Positions 57,696 through 64,000 of a stretch of 64,000 bases of DNA are shown piece after piece. Each line of letters begins with the position of its first letter. Position 1 is the stretch's first letter. The notes beneath the pieces are model-generated. The model saw only the letters and a list, made by a program, of their open reading frames with translations, searched no databases and was not told where the DNA came from. Made by a program: the position numbers and the translations under genes. The DNA comes from Blochmannia endosymbiont of Camponotus (Colobopsis) obliquus (lineage in GTDB: Bacteria; Pseudomonadota; Gammaproteobacteria; Enterobacterales; Enterobacteriaceae), in the NCBI RefSeq assembly GCF_000973545.1, contig NZ_CP010049.1:558001-622000 (forward strand), read 5' to 3'.

Positions 57696-58525
57696 CAATT
57701 ACCTCTTGTTTTTAATCCAAAACGTGATTGTATAATATTTATCATAAATAATAACAATAAAGAAAACACTAAAATTACTGAAGCAATGGCACTAGCTGCA
57801 GGATAATCAAATTCCTGTAATTTCATAAAAATAATCAAAGATACTACTTCAGTTTTCCAAGCAATATTTCCCGAAATAAAAATTACAGCACCAAATTCAC
57901 CTAAACTACGAATAAACGATAAAGTAGTACCAATTAATAATGATGGCGCTATTTCTGGAAAAATAATATTACAAAAAATTTGCCAACGATTTGCTCCAAG
58001 TATTTTAGCGACTTCTTCATATTCCCGATTAAAAGACTCCAATACAGGTTGTACAGTACGTATAACAAAAGGAAGACTAGTAAAAATCATTGCTATCACT
58101 ATACCTAACCAAGTATAAGAAATGCTTATACCCAATTGAGATAAATAACGTCCATACCAACCTGTATTAGCAAACAAGGCAGATAAAGTTAACCCCGCTA
58201 CAGCTGTAGGCAAAGCAAATGGTAAATCTATTAATACATCCAACAAAAACTTACCAGGGAAACTACAACGTACTAACATCCATGATATTAACATTCCAAA
58301 TAATGCATTAAAACAAGCAGCTATAGCAGCAGATACAACAGTTACTTGATAAGCAACCATTAATTCTGGATCAGTTATTACTGACCAATATTGCAATAAA
58401 TTCATTTGCGATAGTTGCATCATCAATGCACTTAAAGGTAATAAACAAATTAAACAAATAAAAAATAAGCTACTACCCAAACTTATTTTAAAAGCAGGAA
58501 ATATAGATTTAGTAGTTAAAAACAT
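57695..58525 (-). CDS. cysU: Sulfate/thiosulfate ABC transporter permease CysU (CysT)
   Basis: The second inner membrane permease. The EAA loop is [25 protein letters not shown], and [21 protein letters not shown] and [14 protein letters not shown] are nearly identical to E. coli. The ATG at 58525 ([12 protein letters not shown]) gives 276 residues (E. coli 277), while the frame starts at a TTG at 58537. It overlaps the end of cysP by 17 bases. Confidence 0.96.
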   Translation of the reverse strand: MFLTTKSIFPAFKISLGSSLFFICLICLLPLSALMMQLSQMNLLQYWSVITDPELMVAYQVTVVSAAIAACFNALFGMLISWMLVRCSFPGKFLLDVLIDLPFALPTAVAGLTLSALFANTGWYGRYLSQLGISISYTWLGIVIAMIFTSLPFVIRTVQPVLESFNREYEEVAKILGANRWQIFCNIIFPEIAPSLLIGTTLSFIRSLGEFGAVIFISGNIAWKTEVVSLIIFMKLQEFDYPAASAIASVILVFSLLLLFMINIIQSRFGLKTRGN

Positions 58526-59528
58526 AATAACGTCCAAATTTTAATAATTTATCCAATTCACCACCATGACTGAAATGAACATTCATAATTTTTTGCCAAT
58601 CATCAAAATAATCTTCTACTTTAAATAATCTAATAGAAGGAAACTTATTTTTATTTTTTTTCATAATAACAACAGAATTCACGCGATAATAAAATTTTGC
58701 AATAATTTCTTGGGCGCGTGTGCTATAAAGATAATTTAAATAAGCAATAGCTACTTCCCTAGTGCCGTTTTTATCTATATTTTTATCCACCCAAGTAACT
58801 GGGAATTCTGCAAGTATACTTATTTCAGGAACAACAACTTCATAACCAACATCACCGTATTGATTTAAAATATTATATAATTCCGATTCAAAACTTATTA
58901 AAACATCACCTTGCCCACGTTCAAGAAACGTAGTAGTAGCATTACGCCCACCAATATCAAATACTTCAACATTTTTAAGAAATTTAGACATAAATATACG
59001 AGTGTTATCTAGATTTCCACCATTTCTTTGTGAAACTATACTCCAAGCAGCTAAATATGTATAACGTCCGCTTCCTGATATTTTAGGATTCGGGAAAATT
59101 AATTTAACATCATCACGTACTAAATCATACCAATCATAAATTTTTTTAGGATTACCCTTACGTACAAAAAACACCATAGTAGAGTAGTATGGGGAACTAT
59201 TATTAGGTAATCTTTGTCGCCAATCAGCAGAAATTAAGTGACCGCGATCATGCAATACTTGTACATCTACTACCTGATTATATGTTACTACATCCGCACG
59301 TAATCCCTGTAAAATAGCCATAGCCTGTCTAGTTGAAGCAGCATGTGATTGACGAATTGATAATTTATCATCAGGATGTTTTTGGTGCCACTCATCAATA
59401 AATATAGGATTTAATGTTATAAATAATTCTCGAGAAATATCATACGAACTATTAAGTAGTATAGTAGCTTCAGGATTGCTGTAAATAAATAACAATCCCA
59501 TTAAATATTTTATAATTACTCTACGCAT
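58509..59528 (-). CDS. cysP: Periplasmic thiosulfate/sulfate-binding protein
   Basis: The substrate-binding protein of the importer. A short basic and hydrophobic N-terminus ([17 protein letters not shown]) is a likely signal peptide. The mature core starts [14 protein letters not shown]. Blocks [44 protein letters not shown] and GGELDKLL match E. coli CysP better than Sbp. The 339 residues compare with 338. It heads the cysPUWA operon; a minus-strand TATAAT at 59553-59558 is a possible -10. Confidence 0.95.
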   Translation of the reverse strand: MRRVIIKYLMGLLFIYSNPEATILLNSSYDISRELFITLNPIFIDEWHQKHPDDKLSIRQSHAASTRQAMAILQGLRADVVTYNQVVDVQVLHDRGHLISADWRQRLPNNSSPYYSTMVFFVRKGNPKKIYDWYDLVRDDVKLIFPNPKISGSGRYTYLAAWSIVSQRNGGNLDNTRIFMSKFLKNVEVFDIGGRNATTTFLERGQGDVLISFESELYNILNQYGDVGYEVVVPEISILAEFPVTWVDKNIDKNGTREVAIAYLNYLYSTRAQEIIAKFYYRVNSVVIMKKNKNKFPSIRLFKVEDYFDDWQKIMNVHFSHGGELDKLLKFGRYYVFNY

Positions 59529-60919
59529 AAATAAAGATCCATAAAAAATAATATTATACTACTTAAACATCCAATAAAAATATACAAAATATTTAGGTAT
59601 AATTATCATATATATCTCAATATACTTATTGGCATAATAAAATGATAAATAAAAATATAATATTAAATTACGACATAAATTACTAAACTTAAACCAATTG
59701 AACGTTAAACAAAAATAATGTGTATCGAACACACATTATTATAAAAATAACACAATAATATTTCACAATCCATTTTCATTACATACATAATTTGTCCTGA
59801 AATAAATTTATTCCTATAACAAAAATATAAATAGTCATTATAAAATTTACTGCCATACTTATAATTATATCAATAAAGTGAATTAAATTATTAAATTAAT
59901 TAATAAAATGAATAAATTATTATAAAACAAAAAGTTATAGAAATGCATTTTTTATAACTATATCATATATTACATATTACATACTTTAAATAATAAATAT
60001 ACATAATTTAATTACATAATAAATGATTAAAAAGTAAAGTTTGATCAAAAATTAATCGTATAATAATTAATCAATTATAATTACAAATATTCAATATAAT
60101 AAAGATATATAACATAAAAATTAATTTACTTATTACCTTTAATAATGAACTTGTGATACAACAACTTTAAAATACTTTTAAAAAAACAAACATAAATGTA
60201 CCAACTGTCAGAGAACGAAACACCAAAATAATTAAATAAATTATAACAATCAATATACGTTATTATATTTAAAATACTAACAATTATTTCCTAAAAAAAT
60301 AAACGTATATAATGTTTATCATTAATATAATCATTATGAAACCATAAAACGCATAAACAAATCATAATACTCTAATAATACTTAAATATACATATTAATT
60401 TACATATCATTATGAAATAAAATATAAATAAAACAATCAATTATTTCAAATATTATATATAACACTAAACAGCAAACATCTATAAAATAATAAAAACATA
60501 AACAATATGTAATGAATTATTATTTTATTGAATAAAATAATAATAATAAACATTAAAATATTAATTATAATATAATTTTAAATTAATTAAGTGACATTTA
60601 ATACATTAAATGTATAATGTATTAAAAAATATATCTATATTTTATCTAACAACAAAAACAAAAATATTATAAAATACAAAATAACTATAATTTTAAATAA
60701 ATATACATTTAACCAATTAAAAGAAAACATGTAGTACAATAAAATTATATATATAAATATTATTTAAACTGTAATAATATTTTATTAAATGAATAAATAT
60801 ACAAACAAACAACACAATATGAACTAATTGGTTATTATCCTCTACAAACATCTTAATCTAGAACTTATATATTAATATATTACAATAAACAAAAAAATAA
60901 ACAAAATTACGAGGTTAAA
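59529..60919. other. Longest intergenic region, between divergent cysP and talA
   Basis: Nearly 1.4 kb of very A+T-rich DNA with no credible open frame, tRNA or recognisable gene fragment. It includes a stem-loop at 59714-59740 and a small inverted repeat at 60600-60623. A -10 candidate for cysP lies at 59553-59558, and a GAGG ribosome site for talA at 60911-60914. It probably represents several deleted genes. Confidence 0.5.
59714..59740. repeat. Isolated 10-bp stem-loop
   Basis: aataatgtgt (59714-59723) is perfectly complementary to acacattatt (59731-59740), with loop atcgaac. It is not at the 3' end of any gene in the window. It may be a relic terminator or a regulatory site. Confidence 0.6.
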
Positions 60920-61873
60920 ATGAACCAATTAGACAGTTTAAAAAAAATTAGTAACATTGTAGTAGATAGTGGAAATATTGAATATATTAAACAATATCAA
61001 CTACAAGATGTTACTACTAATCCCTCTCTTATCTTACAAGCAATCAATAATAAATCATATCAATCACTTTTTAAAAATGCATTAATATATGCCCAAAAAC
61101 AAGGTGGAAATAAAGATTTACAAATTACTAATGCTATTGATAAATTAACAGTTAACATCGGGATATGTATATTACAATATATATCAGGATCTATTTCTAT
61201 TGAGATAGACCCGCGGTTTTCCTTTAATCATAAAATGAGTATAATTCAAGCTAAAAAAATAATTAACTTATATAAAGAACAAAATATCGATAAATCTCGT
61301 ATTCTTATCAAGCTTGCCGCTACATGGGAAGGAATAAAAGCAGCAGCGCAGCTAGAAAAAGAAAACATTCATTGTAACCTCACACTTGTTTTTTCATTTG
61401 CACAAGCACGTGCATGTGCTGAAGCTAAAGTATTCTTAATTTCTCCATTTGTTGGACGTATTTATGATTGGTATCATCAAAAAAAACCATTAATACCATA
61501 TTTTGTGGATGAAGATCCTGGTATAAAATCAGTAAAAAAAATTTATAGATATTACAAAAAACATTGTTATAAAACTATAATTATGAGCGCTAGTTTTCGT
61601 AAAATAGAACAAATCCTAGCTTTAGCAGGATGTGACTGCTTAACAATTTCTCCAAATTTTTTAAATAAACTTCTCAATACTCATCAAAATGTTGAACAAC
61701 AACTATTTCCTATGAATAACAAAACATTTAAGCAGCCAATACCTATTTCTGAACCTGACTTCCATTGGGAACACAATAAAAATGCAATGGCTGTTGAAAA
61801 ACTTTCTGAAGGAATACGTTTATTTGCTTTAGACCAACAAAAATTAAAACAAATTTTAAAAAGAGAGCTATAA
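60920..61873 (+). CDS. talA: Transaldolase A
   Basis: Interconverts sedoheptulose-7-phosphate and glyceraldehyde-3-phosphate with erythrose-4-phosphate and fructose-6-phosphate. The Schiff-base lysine is Lys131 in [13 protein letters not shown]. The family motif [17 protein letters not shown] and [11 protein letters not shown] follow. The 317 residues compare with 316. A GAGG ribosome site lies 6 bases before the ATG. Transketolase begins 2 bases after its stop, the talA-tktB arrangement of E. coli. Confidence 0.97.
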   Translation: MNQLDSLKKISNIVVDSGNIEYIKQYQLQDVTTNPSLILQAINNKSYQSLFKNALIYAQKQGGNKDLQITNAIDKLTVNIGICILQYISGSISIEIDPRFSFNHKMSIIQAKKIINLYKEQNIDKSRILIKLAATWEGIKAAAQLEKENIHCNLTLVFSFAQARACAEAKVFLISPFVGRIYDWYHQKKPLIPYFVDEDPGIKSVKKIYRYYKKHCYKTIIMSASFRKIEQILALAGCDCLTISPNFLNKLLNTHQNVEQQLFPMNNKTFKQPIPISEPDFHWEHNKNAMAVEKLSEGIRLFALDQQKLKQILKREL

Positions 61874-61875
61874 TT

Positions 61876-63894
61876 ATGGAAAATTCAATAATCTCAAGAA
61901 AAAAACTTGCCGATGCTATTCGCATTTTAAGTATAGACGCAATACAAAATGCAAACTCTGGACATCCTGGAGCACCAATGGGTATGGCTGACGTTGCAGA
62001 AGTTCTATGGCGCGACTATATGAATCATAATCCCATGAACCCATCGTGGCCAAACCGCGATCGTTTTGTTCTGTCTAATGGACATGCATCAATGTTGCTG
62101 TATAGCATATTACATCTTACTGGATATAATCTATCACTGGAAGATATAAAAAAATTTAGAACACTACATTCTAAAACTCCCGGACATCCAGAATATAATC
62201 GTACTATTGGAATTGAAACAACAACTGGGCCTTTAGGACAGGGAATTGCTAACGCAGTAGGTTTAGCCATCGGAGAACGTACTTTATCCGCACAATTTAA
62301 TCGTGAAGAACTTAACATTATTGATCATCATACTTATGTATTTTTAGGTGATGGCTGTATGATGGAAGGAATTTCCCATGAAGTATGTTCGCTTGCAGGT
62401 ATTATGAAACTTGGCAAACTAATAATATTTTATGATGATAATGGAATATCTATTGATGGAAAAGTAAACGAATGGTTTCAAGATGATACTGAAAGTCGAT
62501 TTAAAGCATATGGTTGGCAAGTAATACCCGATATAGACGGTCATAATAGCAGTGCTATTAAAATGGCTATTGAAATCGCTAAATCTAATACTAATCAACC
62601 ATCGTTAATTATCTGTAAAACAATTATTGCTTTCGGTTCACCAAATAAAAGTGGAAATAGCAGTGCTCATGGAGCTCCATTAGGAAAAGAAGAAGTAAAA
62701 TCAACTCGTATTGCTCTGAATTGGCAAGCAGAAACTTTTTTCATACCACAAGAAATTTATCAAAATTGGAATGCTAAAAGATCTGGACAAAAAAAAGAAC
62801 TAAATTGGCAAAAAAAATTTAATACATATAAAAAAAGATATCCACTTTTAGCAAAGGAATTTTGGCGTAGAATCCAAGGAGCTCTGCCTGATGATTGGCA
62901 ATCACAATCCCAAAATTTTATTAAATATTTACAAAAAAACCCTGCAGCAATTGCTACTCGTCAAGCTTCTCAAAATACATTAGAAATATTTGGTCCAATG
63001 TTACCAGAACTCATAGGCGGATCGGCAGATTTAACGCCAAGCAATTTAACAAATTGGTCACAAACTACTTCCATTGTCAATAATCCTGCTGGTAACTATA
63101 TTCATTACGGTGTACGAGAATTTGGAATGACAGCTATTGGAAATGGTATTGCTAATTACGGTGGTTTTTTACCATATACTGCAACTTTTTTAACATTTAT
63201 TGAATACGCGCGTAACGCTGTACGTATGGCAGCACTTATGAAAAATAGGCATATTATGATTTATACACACGATTCAATTGGATTAGGAGAAGATGGGCCG
63301 ACTCATCAACCAGTAGAACAACTAGCAAGCTTACGAATGACACCTAATATCAATCACTGGCGACCTTGTGATCAAGTAGAAACTGCGGTAGCATGGAAAA
63401 CAGCAATTGAAAATCGGACAGGACCAACTGCTCTTATACTTTCTCGACAAAGTCTAAATCAACAAACACGTAATGCGAAGCAATTGATGAATATCTATCG
63501 TGGAGGTTATATTCTTAAAGATTGCGAAAATAATCCAGAACTCATTTTAATTGCCACTGGATCAGAAGTAGAATTAGCAGTTGCTGCTTATCAAAAATTA
63601 ACAAAAGAAGATTATAAAATAAGAGTTGTATCAATGCCTTCAACAAATGTCTTTGAAGAACAAAACCAAATATATCGTGATACTGTCTTACCTCCATTTA
63701 TAACAGCACGTATTGCTATCGAAGCTGGAAGCCCAGACTACTGGTATAAATATGTGGGTTTAAGTGGCAAAATAATTGGTGTGAGTACTTTTGGTCATTC
63801 TGCACCAGCAAAAAAACTTTTTGAATTCTTTGGTTTTACTGTTGAAAATATCATACTAAAGGCGTATGAATTATTAAAAAAATCTTCAATTTAA
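61876..63894 (+). CDS. tktB: Transketolase
   Basis: Thiamine diphosphate enzyme of the non-oxidative pentose phosphate pathway, making erythrose-4-phosphate and ribose-5-phosphate. The N-terminus has [19 protein letters not shown]. The cofactor-binding GDG motif is in [14 protein letters not shown] and continues to DDNGISIDG. The second domain contains [11 protein letters not shown] and [20 protein letters not shown]. It is 672 residues (E. coli TktB 667). The symbol follows its place after talA; if it is the only copy it serves all transketolase needs. Confidence 0.95.
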   Translation: MENSIISRKKLADAIRILSIDAIQNANSGHPGAPMGMADVAEVLWRDYMNHNPMNPSWPNRDRFVLSNGHASMLLYSILHLTGYNLSLEDIKKFRTLHSKTPGHPEYNRTIGIETTTGPLGQGIANAVGLAIGERTLSAQFNREELNIIDHHTYVFLGDGCMMEGISHEVCSLAGIMKLGKLIIFYDDNGISIDGKVNEWFQDDTESRFKAYGWQVIPDIDGHNSSAIKMAIEIAKSNTNQPSLIICKTIIAFGSPNKSGNSSAHGAPLGKEEVKSTRIALNWQAETFFIPQEIYQNWNAKRSGQKKELNWQKKFNTYKKRYPLLAKEFWRRIQGALPDDWQSQSQNFIKYLQKNPAAIATRQASQNTLEIFGPMLPELIGGSADLTPSNLTNWSQTTSIVNNPAGNYIHYGVREFGMTAIGNGIANYGGFLPYTATFLTFIEYARNAVRMAALMKNRHIMIYTHDSIGLGEDGPTHQPVEQLASLRMTPNINHWRPCDQVETAVAWKTAIENRTGPTALILSRQSLNQQTRNAKQLMNIYRGGYILKDCENNPELILIATGSEVELAVAAYQKLTKEDYKIRVVSMPSTNVFEEQNQIYRDTVLPPFITARIAIEAGSPDYWYKYVGLSGKIIGVSTFGHSAPAKKLFEFFGFTVENIILKAYELLKKSSI

Positions 63895-64000
63895 TAATAG
63901 ATATATTCGAACTATTATATAATAAAAAACTACTAATTTTCATTATATATAAAATTAAAATTAAAACAAAATACATCTTGTATGTATAGGAAATAAAATA

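Overview
This window is a strongly A+T-rich stretch of a reduced gammaproteobacterial chromosome. Every protein I recognise aligns over most of its length with an Escherichia coli protein. Gene order follows the E. coli map from the his operon to talA-tkt, with hundreds of intervening genes missing. The set includes a full NADH dehydrogenase I operon, histidine and chorismate synthesis, sulfate uptake plus cysK, one porin and few transporters. There are no mobile elements, and intergenic DNA is AT-rich and decayed. Together this fits an obligate insect endosymbiont, most likely Candidatus Blochmannia (carpenter ant symbiont). The species cannot be fixed from sequence reading alone.

Layout. 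1-3430: the end of the his operon (hisB cut by the window edge, then hisH, hisA, hisF, hisI, all overlapping or nearly so). 3549-9301: gnd, metG, folE and rplY as single genes. 9533-12014: ddlA and an OmpC/OmpF-type porin, the latter with a strong terminator. 12568-20269: gyrA diverging from ubiG, then nrdA-nrdB-yfaE. 20341-35664: nuoA to nuoN on the minus strand, all thirteen subunits with C and D fused. 36312-42380: folC, accD, truA, a pdxB pseudogene and fabB. 42783-44937: prmB-aroC. 45542-49279: tRNA-Arg(CCU), mntH, gltX, tRNA-Val(UAC) and tRNA-Lys(UUU). 49446-59528: ligA, cysK, ptsH-ptsI and the sulfate transporter cysP-U-W-A. 60920-63894: talA and transketolase.

How the genes work together. 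Glucose-6-phosphate oxidation (Gnd) plus TalA/transketolase supply pentoses and erythrose-4-phosphate for histidine and chorismate (AroC) synthesis. CysPUWA and CysK feed sulfur into cysteine. FolE and FolC serve folate, AccD and FabB fatty acids, and UbiG quinone synthesis for the Nuo complex. MetG, GltX, TruA, RplY, PrmB and the tRNAs serve translation; GyrA, LigA and NrdAB serve DNA.

Several apparent long reading frames begin at upstream TTG codons or at ATGs outside the conserved protein. I corrected starts for gnd, ddlA, gyrA, nuoN, nuoM, nuoJ, nuoE, mntH, gltX, ligA, ptsH, cysA, cysW and cysU by comparison with the E. coli family members as I remember them.

I found no new biological system. 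The most unusual observations are a Lys in place of the membrane glutamate Glu72 of NuoK, a perfect 17-bp GC-rich inverted repeat inside the prmB coding sequence, a recognisable but heavily mutated pdxB, a His-to-Tyr change at a zinc-ligand position of GltX, and a MetG reduced to its minimal catalytic core.
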